DNA from: Bradyrhizobium sp. CB1717
GTDB lineage: Bacteria > Pseudomonadota > Alphaproteobacteria > Rhizobiales > Xanthobacteraceae
NCBI RefSeq assembly: GCF_029714325.1
Contig: NZ_CP121666.1
Coordinates: 1 to 64,000, forward strand
Direction of reading: 5' to 3'
DNA length: 64,000 bases
Part shown: positions 26,924-35,475 of the stretch, piece by piece
Position numbering within the stretch: position 1 is the first letter of the stretch
Layout: the number at the start of each line of letters is the position of its first letter
Notes under the pieces: generated by a model
Told to the model about the DNA's origin: nothing
The model's database searches: none
The model's input: only the letters and a program-made list of their open reading frames with translations
Program-made: the position numbers and the translations under genes

Positions 26924-27841
26924 ATGAGCTGGATGCCCGACAACGATCCCGTGCTCGGCGATCCCAAATCCTGCGACGCGCTCGACCTCGTCATCGTGCC
27001 GCGCACCCGCGACCTCGGCGACGGATTCGCGGTGCGGCGCGCGCTGCCGCATGGCAAGCGGCAGATGGTCGGGCCCTTCATCTTCTTCGATCATTTCGGG
27101 CCGGTGCAGTTCGTCTCCGGCAAGGGCATGGACGTGCGGCCGCATCCACATATCGGGCTTGCCACCGTCACCTATCTGTTCGACGGCGCGATCATGCATC
27201 GCGACAGCGAAGGCAATGTCCAGGAGATCGCGCCCGGCGCGATGAACCTGATGACGGCTGGGCGCGGCATCGCGCATTCCGAGCGCACGCCCGACACGCA
27301 GCGCGCTTCGGGCCAGAAGATGCTGGGCCTGCAAAGCTGGATCGCGCTGCCGGCCGGCTCCGAAGAGATCGCGCCGTCGTTTCAGCATTACGCGGCCGGC
27401 GATCTGCCGATGATCTCCGAGCGCGATTTTACCGCGCGGGTGATCGCGGGCTCGACCTTCGGCATCACCTCGCCCGTGTCGATGGTCTCGCCCTGGTTCT
27501 ATACCGAGGTCACGGCCGCGGCAGGCGCGAGCGTGCCGCTCGACCCCGACCATGAGGAACGCGCGATTTACCTCGTCGACGGCGAGGTCGAGATTGCGAA
27601 CGAGCGCTATGAGGGGCCGCGGCTGCTGATCTTCCGGCCCGGCGACCGCATCACCGTGAAGGCGCTGAAAGCGACGCGGATGATGTTTCTCGGCGGCGAT
27701 GCATTGGAAGGCCCGCGCCACATCTGGTGGAATTTCGTCTCCTCCAGCAAGGAGCGGATCGAGCAGGCCAAGCAGGACTGGAAAACCGGCCGCTTCGCCG
27801 CGGTTCCGCAGGAACATGAGTTCATTCCGCTGCCGGAATAG
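26924..27841 (+). CDS. Pirin family protein
   Basis: This 305-residue bicupin has the pirin metal site: His74 and His76 (VRPHPHIGLATVTYLFDG), then His118 and Glu120 (GRGIAHSE). The C-terminal cupin is present as well. Pirins bind Fe(II) and some have quercetinase activity; bacterial ones may also bind partner enzymes. ATG 26924 has AAGGAG at 26911-26916, ideal spacing. The frame is open upstream, but that part translates the intergenic repeat. Confidence 0.93.
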   Translation: MSWMPDNDPVLGDPKSCDALDLVIVPRTRDLGDGFAVRRALPHGKRQMVGPFIFFDHFGPVQFVSGKGMDVRPHPHIGLATVTYLFDGAIMHRDSEGNVQEIAPGAMNLMTAGRGIAHSERTPDTQRASGQKMLGLQSWIALPAGSEEIAPSFQHYAAGDLPMISERDFTARVIAGSTFGITSPVSMVSPWFYTEVTAAAGASVPLDPDHEERAIYLVDGEVEIANERYEGPRLLIFRPGDRITVKALKATRMMFLGGDALEGPRHIWWNFVSSSKERIEQAKQDWKTGRFAAVPQEHEFIPLPE

Positions 27842-27918
27842 GCTAATCCGGTCTCCGGCCGTGCCATCAGGCGCGGCCGATGTCCTGTCTTCAAGCCGTC
27901 TGCCCGAAAGCTCTGCCG

Positions 27919-28833
27919 ATGACCGCCATGCTCTCCAGCGACCTGCCCCTGACCAAGATCGGCCGCGGCAAGGTGCGCGATATCTACGCCGTCGACGATG
28001 ATCGCCTGCTGCTGCTCACCACCGACCGCATCAGCGCCTTTGACGTCGTGATGGGCGAGACCATTCCGATGAAGGGCGCGGTGCTGACGCAAATCAGCGC
28101 GTTCTGGTTTGGCAAGCTCGAGGGCGTGGTGCCGCATCACATGATCAGCGCCGACACCGACGAGATCATCGCGGCCGTGCCGGCCTTGAAGCCGCACCGC
28201 GCCGAGATCCTCGGCCGCGCCATGCTGTCCCGCCGCACCACCGTGTTTCCGATCGAATGCGTGATCCGCGGCTATCTCTCGGGCTCGGCCTGGAAGGAAT
28301 ATGCTGGCTCCGGCACGCTCGCCGGCGAGAAGCTGAAACCGGGCCTCGTCGAAAGCGAGAAGCTGGAGCCTTCGATCTTCAGCCCGGCGACCAAGGCCGA
28401 GACCGGCCATGACGAGAACATCACCATCGCGAAGATGCGCGAAGTGGTCGGCGACGAGGTCGCCTACACGCTCGAGAGCATGACGCGCGCGATCTACACG
28501 CTCGGCGAGGAACTCGCCCGCGAGCAGGGCATCATCATCGCCGACACCAAGTTCGAGTTCGGCCGCGACAAGAACGGCCGCATCATCCTGATCGACGAGG
28601 TGATGACACCGGACAGTTCGCGCTTCTGGGCGGTCGACGCCTACAAGCCCGGCCAGCCGCAGGCGAGCTTCGACAAGCAGCCGCTGCGCGACTATCTCGA
28701 TGTCGAGCGCCGCGCCGGCCGCTGGAACGGCGACGCCCCGCCGCCGCCACTGCCGGCGAGCGTGGTGGAGGCGACCAGCAAAAGATATCTGGAAGCGTAT
28801 CGGCGCGTGACGGGGACGGAGCTGAAGATTTAA
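27919..28833 (+). CDS. purC: Phosphoribosylaminoimidazole-succinocarboxamide synthase (long form)
   Basis: SAICAR synthase joins CAIR and aspartate in purine synthesis. From ATG 27919 the protein is 304 residues, the longer yeast-like form. It starts with [32 protein letters not shown] and has the [16 protein letters not shown] and [11 protein letters not shown] motifs. ATG 27928 is a shorter alternative. The gene is alone, downstream of pirin, and not next to other pur genes. Many alphaproteobacteria also carry a short purC beside purS, so this could be a second copy. Confidence 0.93.
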   Translation: MTAMLSSDLPLTKIGRGKVRDIYAVDDDRLLLLTTDRISAFDVVMGETIPMKGAVLTQISAFWFGKLEGVVPHHMISADTDEIIAAVPALKPHRAEILGRAMLSRRTTVFPIECVIRGYLSGSAWKEYAGSGTLAGEKLKPGLVESEKLEPSIFSPATKAETGHDENITIAKMREVVGDEVAYTLESMTRAIYTLGEELAREQGIIIADTKFEFGRDKNGRIILIDEVMTPDSSRFWAVDAYKPGQPQASFDKQPLRDYLDVERRAGRWNGDAPPPPLPASVVEATSKRYLEAYRRVTGTELKI

Positions 28834-28857
28834 GCCCGGCTGTTTCCGCGCGCTCCG

Positions 28858-28934
28858 TCATTGCGAGAGCAGCGAAGCAATCCAGAGTCCCTCCGCGGAG
28901 ACAGACTGGATTGCTTCGCTGCGCTCGCAATGAC
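28858..28934. repeat. Long inverted repeat, family B
   Basis: GTCATTGCGAGAGCAGCGAAGCAATCC pairs with GGATTGCTTCGCTGCGCTCGCAATGAC across a short CTCCGCGGAG centre. It lies right after the purC stop. Confidence 0.82.
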
Positions 28935-28953
28935 GAGGAGGGATTGGTGTTCC

Positions 28954-29090
28954 TCGTCGTCCCGGCGAAAGCCGGGACCCATACCGCGGAATCTATCGAT
29001 AAAGCTCGGTCCCGGTACCGACCATTTCACTGCAAGTCTTCGTCAAACTTCTCCCTGTGGTTATGGGTCCCGGCCTTCGCCGGGACGACG
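28954..29090. repeat. Inverted repeat, family C
   Basis: CGTCGTCCCGGCGAAAGCCGGGACCC at 28955-28980 is mirrored by GGGTCCCGGCCTTCGCCGGGACGACG at 29065-29090. It lies in the 442-bp gap before the SulP gene. Confidence 0.8.
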
Positions 29091-29117
29091 GTTGAGTATG
29101 GGGCTGCACCGTCAATC

Positions 29118-29152
29118 TTCACACGTATGATTGACCATTCACACGTCGTGAA
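29118..29152 (+). promoter_or_regulatory. Operator-like direct and inverted repeat upstream of the SulP gene
   Basis: TTCACACGT occurs at 29118-29126 and again at 29138-29146, 20 bp apart (two helix turns). The second copy is half of a perfect 15-bp palindrome TTCAC-ACGTC-GTGAA (29138-29152). It lies 124 bp before the GTG start. This is what a dimer-binding regulator site looks like; the regulator is unknown. Confidence 0.45.
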
Positions 29153-29275
29153 CGGGATTCCGCACCGGACCGTAGGAAAACTGTCGGATACTTCATAGTT
29201 CCACGAATCCTGTTGCGCTAAGCCTCCAATCGTCTACGTCTCAGACGGAGTGTCCCAAGGGGCGAGCGCCAGCAC

Positions 29276-31492
29276 GTGACCGATCCAGCGATTACCTTCA
29301 GTCCGGCTCCGCGGTTCAATCCGACGCTCAAGCGTGCGCTGAATGACATATTGGGCGGCAGCGCCGCCAGCGTCCTGACCGTCACGTTCGGGCTCTCCTA
29401 CGCGCTGCTGATCTTCGCAGGTCCCCTGTCGCCCTATCTGTCCTACGCGATCACGGCGACCTTCATCAGCTCTGCGGTGCTTGCGGCGATCGTCGCGCTC
29501 GGGAGCTCCCTGCCCTTCGCGGTCGCCGCCCCCGACAGCTCGACCGCGGCGGTGACGGGAATCCTCGCAGCCTCGCTGGTCGAACGGATCGAGGCGGCGA
29601 GCCCGTCGGTGCCGTTGTTGTCACCGGTCCTGATCACGCTCGGCCTGTCGACGGTACTGACAGGCGTGGCGCTGTGCGGACTGGGCCTGACGCGGATGGG
29701 CCGTGCCATCCGCTACGTGCCCTACCCCGTGGTCGGCGGCTTCCTCGGCGCCACCGGGCTCCTGATCGTCATGGGTGCGATCCGGGTCATCACCGATCAC
29801 CCCGTGCAATTTGCGACGCTGCTGCATTTCACCAACGGCACCACGCTGCTGGAGCTCGGTGCCGCCTGCGCCATGGCACTGGTGCTGTATCTGACCTGGC
29901 ATCGCTCGCGCAGCCCGTTCGGGCTGCCGATCATCCTGGTCGCCGGCGTGCTCACGGCACATCTGGCGTTCTGGATCACGGGCATCTCGCTCGGCGAGGC
30001 CCGCAGTCTGGGCTGGACATTCCAGCCGCCGCCGCAGGCGGCCTTCATGGTGCCTTGGCACACCGACGGCCTCGTCCACTATCCCTGGTTCGCCGTGCCG
30101 GACCTGCTCGGCAATCTCGTCGCCGTGATTTTCGTCACCGCGTCGAGCACGCTGTTCAACACCACCGGCATCGAGGTCGCCGTTCATCGCGAGGCCAACC
30201 TCGAGCGCGAGCTGAACGTCACCGGCACCGCCAACATGCTGACCGGCGTGCTCGGCGGCTATGCCGGCTGCATCTCGGTCAGCCGCTCGATCCTGAACTT
30301 CAGCAGCGGCGGCCGCGGCCGCCTGTCCGGCCTCACGGTCGCGGTGATGTCGCTGCTGATGCTCGTGGTCGCGCCGCAATTGCTCGGCTTCATTCCGAAA
30401 TTCGTGCTCGGCGGCCTTTTGCTCTATCTCGGCGCCGACCAGCTGCACAAATGGATCATCGAGTCGCGCAAGCGGCTGTCGAAGCTCGAATATCTCTCGC
30501 TGATCGCCATCATCGCGATCATCGTGGTCTGGGGCTTCGTGCCGGGCATCCTGATCGGCGTGATCATCGGCTGCGCCACATTCGCTTTCAGCGCAGCGCG
30601 GGTGGAATCGATCAAGTACAGTTTCGACGGCTCGGAATATCGCTCCTCGCTCGACCGCTCGCGCGACGACCAGGAGGTGCTGCTGGCCCATGGCGGCAAG
30701 ATCCAGGGCCTCAACCTGCAGAGCTATCTGTTCTTCGGCTCCGCCAACCGGCTTTACCAGCACGTCAAGCGGCTGCTCCATGAGCGCCCCGAATGCCGCT
30801 ATCTGCTGTTCGACTTCAAGCTCGTCACCGGCGTGGATTCGTCGGCCGCCTACAGCTTCGCGCAGATCAAGCGCAGCGCGGCCGATCTCGGTGTCGAGCT
30901 GATCCTGGTGCATCTGTCGGCGACCGCCGAGAAGGTGCTGCGCTCCAGCGATTTCATCGGCGAAGGCGTTATCATCATCGGCGAGCTCGATCACGCGCTG
31001 GAATGGTGCGAGAACGAGATCATCTCGCAGCATCAGGGCCTGGCGCAGGAAGAAGCCTCCTTACGCGACTGGTTCACGCGAATCCTCGACAGCGAGAACG
31101 ACGCCGACGAGCTGATCCGCCGCTGCCAGCGCATCGAGGTCGAGTCCGGCGAGATCATCGTGCAGGCCGGCGATCCCGCCGATTCCATGCATTTCATTCT
31201 CGACGGCCGCGTCGGCATCATGGTGCCCGCCGACGACGACCGCACCACGCGCGTACGCAGCCTCGGCCGCTACACCACGATCGGCGAGATGGGCCTGGTG
31301 TCGAACACCCCGCGCAGCGCCACGATCCAGGCCGAGGTCGACAGCGTGCTCTACGTGCTCAACACGCACCAGTTCGACGCGATCAAGGATGAAGACCCCG
31401 CGCTCAGCCACAAGTTGCTGACCTACTTCGTGTCGGTCATGGCCGAGCGGCTGACATTCGCGAACCGGACGATTGCGGTGCTGCGGCGGTAA
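29276..31492 (+). CDS. SulP-family anion transporter with STAS and cyclic-nucleotide-binding domains
   Basis: This is a 738-residue fusion. Residues 1 to about 440 form a SulP/SLC26 permease (FGLSYALLIFAGPLSPYLSYAITA, PYPVVGGFLGATGLLIVMGAI, CISVSRSILNFSSGGRGR). A STAS domain spans about 470-580 and has the GVDSSAAYSF signature at about 519-528 with a possibly phosphorylated Ser. From about 595 to the end is a Crp-like cyclic-nucleotide-binding fold (GEIIVQAGDPADSMHFILDGRVGIMV, TIGEMGLVSNTPRSATIQAE). The fusion suggests transport of sulfate, bicarbonate or dicarboxylates gated by a nucleotide. The start is GTG 29276; the operator-like palindrome lies upstream. Confidence 0.92.
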   Translation: MTDPAITFSPAPRFNPTLKRALNDILGGSAASVLTVTFGLSYALLIFAGPLSPYLSYAITATFISSAVLAAIVALGSSLPFAVAAPDSSTAAVTGILAASLVERIEAASPSVPLLSPVLITLGLSTVLTGVALCGLGLTRMGRAIRYVPYPVVGGFLGATGLLIVMGAIRVITDHPVQFATLLHFTNGTTLLELGAACAMALVLYLTWHRSRSPFGLPIILVAGVLTAHLAFWITGISLGEARSLGWTFQPPPQAAFMVPWHTDGLVHYPWFAVPDLLGNLVAVIFVTASSTLFNTTGIEVAVHREANLERELNVTGTANMLTGVLGGYAGCISVSRSILNFSSGGRGRLSGLTVAVMSLLMLVVAPQLLGFIPKFVLGGLLLYLGADQLHKWIIESRKRLSKLEYLSLIAIIAIIVVWGFVPGILIGVIIGCATFAFSAARVESIKYSFDGSEYRSSLDRSRDDQEVLLAHGGKIQGLNLQSYLFFGSANRLYQHVKRLLHERPECRYLLFDFKLVTGVDSSAAYSFAQIKRSAADLGVELILVHLSATAEKVLRSSDFIGEGVIIIGELDHALEWCENEIISQHQGLAQEEASLRDWFTRILDSENDADELIRRCQRIEVESGEIIVQAGDPADSMHFILDGRVGIMVPADDDRTTRVRSLGRYTTIGEMGLVSNTPRSATIQAEVDSVLYVLNTHQFDAIKDEDPALSHKLLTYFVSVMAERLTFANRTIAVLRR

Positions 31493-31754
31493 GATTTGCG
31501 CTACCAGGCCCTATGATAAGGCAGTCGGCGTGACCCATTGCGGTGCGTTGGGACAATAGGTCTCGGCGCCGATTTCCCGATATGATCCTGCGTGCAATCA
31601 GCTCTCCGAGCACGACCGGGCGTGCCTCCGATCAAGCTTCTTCTATCGCAATCGCCAACGCCGCCGCTTGCGCTGAGCGCAAACGGCTTCGGTTGCACGC
31701 CGTTCCAGACCAGCGCGAGCAAGACGAGGCGGCTTTCGAGCCGCCTCCTGCCAA
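31493..31754. other. Spacer, no recognised feature
   Basis: This 262-bp gap lies between the SulP gene and the aldehyde dehydrogenase, whose 3' ends converge. Short open frames run across it on both strands, but their start sites and codon use are unconvincing. I saw no repeat or T-tailed hairpin. Confidence 0.4.
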
Positions 31755-33248
31755 TCACACCCCCGCCATCATCACGTATTTGATCTCGACATATTCTTCC
31801 ATGCCGTGACGCGAGCCTTCACGGCCCAGGCCGCTTTCCTTGACGCCGCCGAAGGGCGCGACTTCGGTGGTGATCAGGCCGGTGTTGACGCCGACCATGC
31901 CCGACTCCAGCGCTTCGGCGACGCGCCAGACGCGGCCGAGATCGCGGGAATAGAAGTAGGAGGCGAGACCGAACGGCGAGGCGTTGCACATCGCGATGAC
32001 ATCGGCTTCATCCTTGAAGCGGATGACAGGCGCGAGCGGGCCGAAGGTTTCCTCCTGCGACACCAGCGAGTCCGGCTTGACGTCGGCGAGCACGGTCGGC
32101 TCGAAGAATGAGCGGCCGAGCTCGCTGCGCTTGCCGCCGGTGACGACCTTGGCGCCGCGCTTCACGGCATCCGCGATGTGCCGCTCGACCTTGTCGACCG
32201 CCTTCATGTTGATCAGCGGCCCCTGCGTGACGCCGCTCTCGGTGCCGTCGCCGATCTTCATCGCCGCGACCTTCTTCGAGAGTTTCTGCACGAAGTCGTC
32301 GTAGATCTTGTCCTGGGCGTAGATGCGGTTGGCGCAGACGCAGGTCTGGCCCATGTTGCGGTATTTCGAGACGATCGCGCCCTCGACCGCAGCATCGATG
32401 TCGGCGTCGTCGAACACGATGAAGGGCGCGTTGCCGCCGAGTTCGAGACCGAGCCGCTTCACGCCGACCGAGGCCTGCTGATAGAGGATCTTGCCGACCG
32501 CGGTCGAGCCGGTGAAGCCGACGAAGCGCACCGCGGGATGCTCGCACAGCACCTTGCCGATCGGCGGCGCATCGCCGGTGATGATGTTGAGCACGCCCTT
32601 GGGGATGCCGGCCTTCTCGGCGAGCACGGCGAGCGCCAGCGCGGAGAGCGGCGTCTCGTTGGCGGGCTTGAGCACCACGGTGCAGCCAGCCGCGAGTGCC
32701 GGCGAGACCTTTCGCGTGATCATCGAGTTCGGGAAATTCCACGGCGTGATCGCGCCGCAGACGCCGATCGGCTGCTTGATCGCGAGCAGGCGCGCATCGG
32801 GCCGCTGCGTCGGAATGGTCTCGCCATAAACGCGGCGCGCTTCCTCGGCGAAGAACTCGATATAGGCGGCGCCGATGTCGACCTCGCCGAGCGCCTCGGA
32901 GAGCGGCTTGCCCTGCTCGGAGGTGAGGATCAGCGCGAGGTCCTCACGGTTGGCCGTAATCAGCTCGAACCATTTGCGCAAAATGTTGGAGCGCTGCTTG
33001 GCGGTGTGCTTGGCCCAGGCCGGGAAGGCGCGCTCGGCGGCTTCAACCGCCTTGGTGGTCTCGGCCGCACCAAGCTGCGGGACCTTTGCGAGCTCGACGC
33101 CGGTGGCGGGATTGTTCACCGCGAAGACCGGCGTGCCGACCCACGCGCCGTCGATGTAGCAGGCCTCCTTCAGCAGCGAGGGGTCCTTCAACCGGTCGCG
33201 CAGGGTGGCAGTGGCTTGCGTGGCGCGGGCGGCGGCGGTCGGGGTCAT
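31755..33248 (-). CDS. gabD: NAD(P)-dependent succinate-semialdehyde dehydrogenase-like protein
   Basis: This 497-residue aldehyde dehydrogenase oxidises an aldehyde to the acid. The best guess is succinate semialdehyde, the last step of GABA degradation. The catalytic Glu269 (LGLELGGNAPFIVFDDADID) and Cys303 (GQTCVCANRIY) are present. VCGAITPWNFPNSMITRK and the C-terminal FGGVKESGLGREGSRHGMEEYVEIKYV match the GabD subfamily. The frame is open 26 codons upstream, but ATG 33248 before TPTAAARATQ is more credible. No gabT is adjacent, so the symbol is tentative. Confidence 0.88.
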   Translation of the reverse strand: MTPTAAARATQATATLRDRLKDPSLLKEACYIDGAWVGTPVFAVNNPATGVELAKVPQLGAAETTKAVEAAERAFPAWAKHTAKQRSNILRKWFELITANREDLALILTSEQGKPLSEALGEVDIGAAYIEFFAEEARRVYGETIPTQRPDARLLAIKQPIGVCGAITPWNFPNSMITRKVSPALAAGCTVVLKPANETPLSALALAVLAEKAGIPKGVLNIITGDAPPIGKVLCEHPAVRFVGFTGSTAVGKILYQQASVGVKRLGLELGGNAPFIVFDDADIDAAVEGAIVSKYRNMGQTCVCANRIYAQDKIYDDFVQKLSKKVAAMKIGDGTESGVTQGPLINMKAVDKVERHIADAVKRGAKVVTGGKRSELGRSFFEPTVLADVKPDSLVSQEETFGPLAPVIRFKDEADVIAMCNASPFGLASYFYSRDLGRVWRVAEALESGMVGVNTGLITTEVAPFGGVKESGLGREGSRHGMEEYVEIKYVMMAGV

Positions 33249-33358
33249 GGCGTTCTCCCTCAGGGCGATCAGATTGGCCCGGAATATAGGGAGAGACGGT
33301 GCGCAATGCACCGCCCCGCAACGCACAGCTGATGGCAGCTAAATTCGGGTCGGCGAGG

Positions 33359-33679
33359 TTACGCCGCGCCGCTCATATAGGTCTCGCGCCGGCCGATCAT
33401 GCGCTCGGCGGCGGCCTTGGCGTCGGCCTTCGAGGAGGTCGCGCACGTCCGGTATTCGAGATCGGGAACGTCGGAGGTGTCGCGGCGGCCGAACCAGCTC
33501 TTCGAGCCGACCGGCAGCAGCGCCAGCGCCTGCGCCAGATTGTCCACCGCGCCGAAGGAATAGAGCGCGCCGGTGCCGGCGACACGAACCTCGTAAATAC
33601 CGGGCGAGATCGGCGCCTCGAGGTTGTCGCCCCGTCCGGGACGGGGATAGCGCTTCCATTCGCTCCAGGTCGAAATCAT
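33359..33679 (-). CDS. Small protein, possible degenerate GIY-YIG fold
   Basis: This is a 106-residue protein. From ATG 33679 it reads MISTWSEWKRYPRPGRG and then PGIYEVRVAGTGALYSFG with DNLAQALALLP. The GIYEVR-then-LYSFG spacing and the C-terminal YRTCATSSKADAKAAAERMIG resemble the GIY-YIG nuclease outline, but the catalytic Arg and Glu are not convincingly placed. A ribosome-binding site GGGGGA lies 6 bp upstream. It is on the same strand as the aldehyde dehydrogenase, 110 bp upstream of it. Two further in-frame starts upstream (to 33724) are possible. Confidence 0.65.
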   Translation of the reverse strand: MISTWSEWKRYPRPGRGDNLEAPISPGIYEVRVAGTGALYSFGAVDNLAQALALLPVGSKSWFGRRDTSDVPDLEYRTCATSSKADAKAAAERMIGRRETYMSGAA

Positions 33680-34023
33680 TTGAGGTCCCCCGCGGCCGGG
33701 AGCCGGCCGCCAAATTTGCATCAAGTCTTAACGTCGGCCGTCGATTGGCCGAGTGCTGAACGTCGCAACGCACAAAATGTTTCAAGTGCTTCCAAACACG
33801 CAAAACATATCGCCACGACCCATCCATGGTCACGGCTCGTTGCGGTCATCCACCGCAGAATGTGACGGAGTGTTGCCGTCCAGCCGCCTTGTCGTCCTGC
33901 GTAGGGCGCAGGCCGTCAAGTCACGACATCGCGACCGGGGTGAAGGTTGGGGCGCTTGCCGCGCGCGACCTCCAGGAGGACAATCGATCACTTCCAACAA
34001 TAATCAAACCGGAGGAAACGCGC
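33680..34023. other. Divergent promoter region, no recognised motif
   Basis: This 344-bp gap separates the small minus-strand protein from the plus-strand serine hydrolase. It must hold both promoters. GGAGGAAACGCGC directly precedes ATG 34024. I saw no known operator or repeat family. Confidence 0.45.
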
Positions 34024-35217
34024 ATGCAAAGCCAGGCCCAGATCGACGAGATTCTGCGCAAGACCAGCGATGCCAAGGAGATTCCCGGCGTCGTCGCGAT
34101 CGCCGCGAGCGGTAGCGACGTGCTGTATCAGGGCGCGTTCGGAAAGCGCGACCTCTCCAAGCCCGATGCGATGACGCTGGACAGCGTGTTCTGGATCGCC
34201 TCGATGACGAAGGCGGTGACATCGGCGGGCGCGATGCAGCTGGTCGAGCAGGGCAAGCTGTCGCTGGATACGCCGATCGGCGACGTGCTGCCCGATCTCG
34301 CCAAGCCACAGGTGCTCGAGGGTTTTGACGCCAAGGGCGAACCGAAGCTGCGGCCGGCCAAGGGCGCGATCACGCTGCGCCAGCTCATGACCCACACCGC
34401 CGGTTTTGCCTACAATGTGTGGAACGGCGATCTCGCGCTCTACTTGGAGAAGACCGGAATCCCGAACATCTTCTCCTGCCAGGACATCGCGCTGAAGACG
34501 CCGATCATGTCTGATCCCGGTACGCGCTGGGAATATGGCATCAACATCGACTTCGTCGGCAAGGCAGTGGAAGCCGTCAGCGGCAAGCGGCTCGATGCCT
34601 ATCTGCGAGACAATCTCTTCACCCCGCTCGGCATGAGCGACACCGGCTTCAAGATCACCGACAACATGCGCCAGCGGCTGGTCGCCACCCATGCTCGCGG
34701 CGAGGATGGATCGCTGGCGCCGATCCCGTTCGAGATCGAGCAGAATCCGGAATTTTGCATGGGTGGTGGCGGCCTTTACGGCACGGCCGGCGACTACATC
34801 AAGTTCACCCAGATGATCCTCAACAAGGGCCGCGGCAACGGCAATCAGGTGCTGAAGCCCGAGACGGTCGCGCTGATGGGCCAGAACCACATCGGCGATC
34901 TCACCATTGGCAAGATGACGACGGTTGCGCCCGTGTACACCAACGATGTCGATCTCTTCCCTGACATCGTGAAGAAGTGGGGGCTGTCCTTCCTGATCAA
35001 TACCGCCAAAACGCCGGAGGGCCGCAGTGCCGGCAGCCTCGCCTGGGCTGGTCTCGCCAACACCTATTTCTGGATCGACCCGGCGCGCGACGTTTCCGGC
35101 GTGATCCTGATGCAGGTGCTGCCGTTCGTCGACGCCAAATGCATCGAGGCCTTCACGGGATTCGAGCGCGGGATCTATGCCGGGCTCGATGCGGGGAGCG
35201 GGCAGAAGGCGGCGTGA
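34024..35217 (+). CDS. Serine hydrolase, beta-lactamase fold (class C-like esterase)
   Basis: This 397-residue protein has no obvious signal peptide. The SxxK motif is Ser60-Met-Thr-Lys63 (WIASMTKAVTSAGAMQLVEQG). Others are MTHTAGFAYN, a Tyr-Asn pair in WEYGINIDF, and a GGGGLYGTAGDYIKF block near the lid. This resembles family VIII esterases, so ester hydrolysis is more likely than beta-lactam resistance. ATG 34024 follows GGAGGAAAC; an upstream extension in the same frame lacks a better ribosome-binding site. Compared with the other serine hydrolase in the window it is shorter and probably cytoplasmic. Confidence 0.9.
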   Translation: MQSQAQIDEILRKTSDAKEIPGVVAIAASGSDVLYQGAFGKRDLSKPDAMTLDSVFWIASMTKAVTSAGAMQLVEQGKLSLDTPIGDVLPDLAKPQVLEGFDAKGEPKLRPAKGAITLRQLMTHTAGFAYNVWNGDLALYLEKTGIPNIFSCQDIALKTPIMSDPGTRWEYGINIDFVGKAVEAVSGKRLDAYLRDNLFTPLGMSDTGFKITDNMRQRLVATHARGEDGSLAPIPFEIEQNPEFCMGGGGLYGTAGDYIKFTQMILNKGRGNGNQVLKPETVALMGQNHIGDLTIGKMTTVAPVYTNDVDLFPDIVKKWGLSFLINTAKTPEGRSAGSLAWAGLANTYFWIDPARDVSGVILMQVLPFVDAKCIEAFTGFERGIYAGLDAGSGQKAA

Positions 35218-35245
35218 GGCGCTGAGTGTTTTGCCGCACAACGAC

Positions 35246-35347
35246 TGTCATTCCCCGCGAAGGCGGGGAATCCAGTACGCCGCGGCTTCTCGGTAAACCA
35301 CTGACGTTTCGGAGCACTGGATCGCCCGGTCAAGCCGGGCGACGACA
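35246..35347. repeat. Long inverted repeat, family G, opposite sense
   Basis: TGTCATTCCCCGCGAAGGCGGGGAATCC and CCGGTCAAGCCGGGCGACGACA flank ATCCAGTACGCC / GGAGCACTGGAT. It is the mirror of 26746-26848. Confidence 0.75.
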
Positions 35348-35380
35348 GCGGAGGATGAGGCGCGCATCTGCATCCACATC

Positions 35381-35459
35381 GTCATTGCGAGCGTAGCGAA
35401 GCAATCCAGTCTGTCTCCGCGGAGGGATTCTGGATTGCTTCGCTTCGCTCGCAATGACG
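35381..35459. repeat. Long inverted repeat, family B
   Basis: GTCATTGCGAGCGTAGCGAAGCAATCC is mirrored by GGATTGCTTCGCTTCGCTCGCAATGAC. It abuts the 3' end of the adenosine-kinase-like gene. Confidence 0.82.
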
Positions 35460-35475
35460 GCGGAGAGAGCGAGGA

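Noticed and set aside
25380..29090. CRISPR array from repeated intergenic sequences
   Set aside because: The repeats are long inverted elements spread between different genes, not short direct repeats with even spacers; no cas genes.
23790..35217. Beta-lactam resistance from the two SxxK serine hydrolases
   Set aside because: Both lack the full beta-lactamase motif set (KTG is not evident) and look like family VIII esterases or EstB-like hydrolases.
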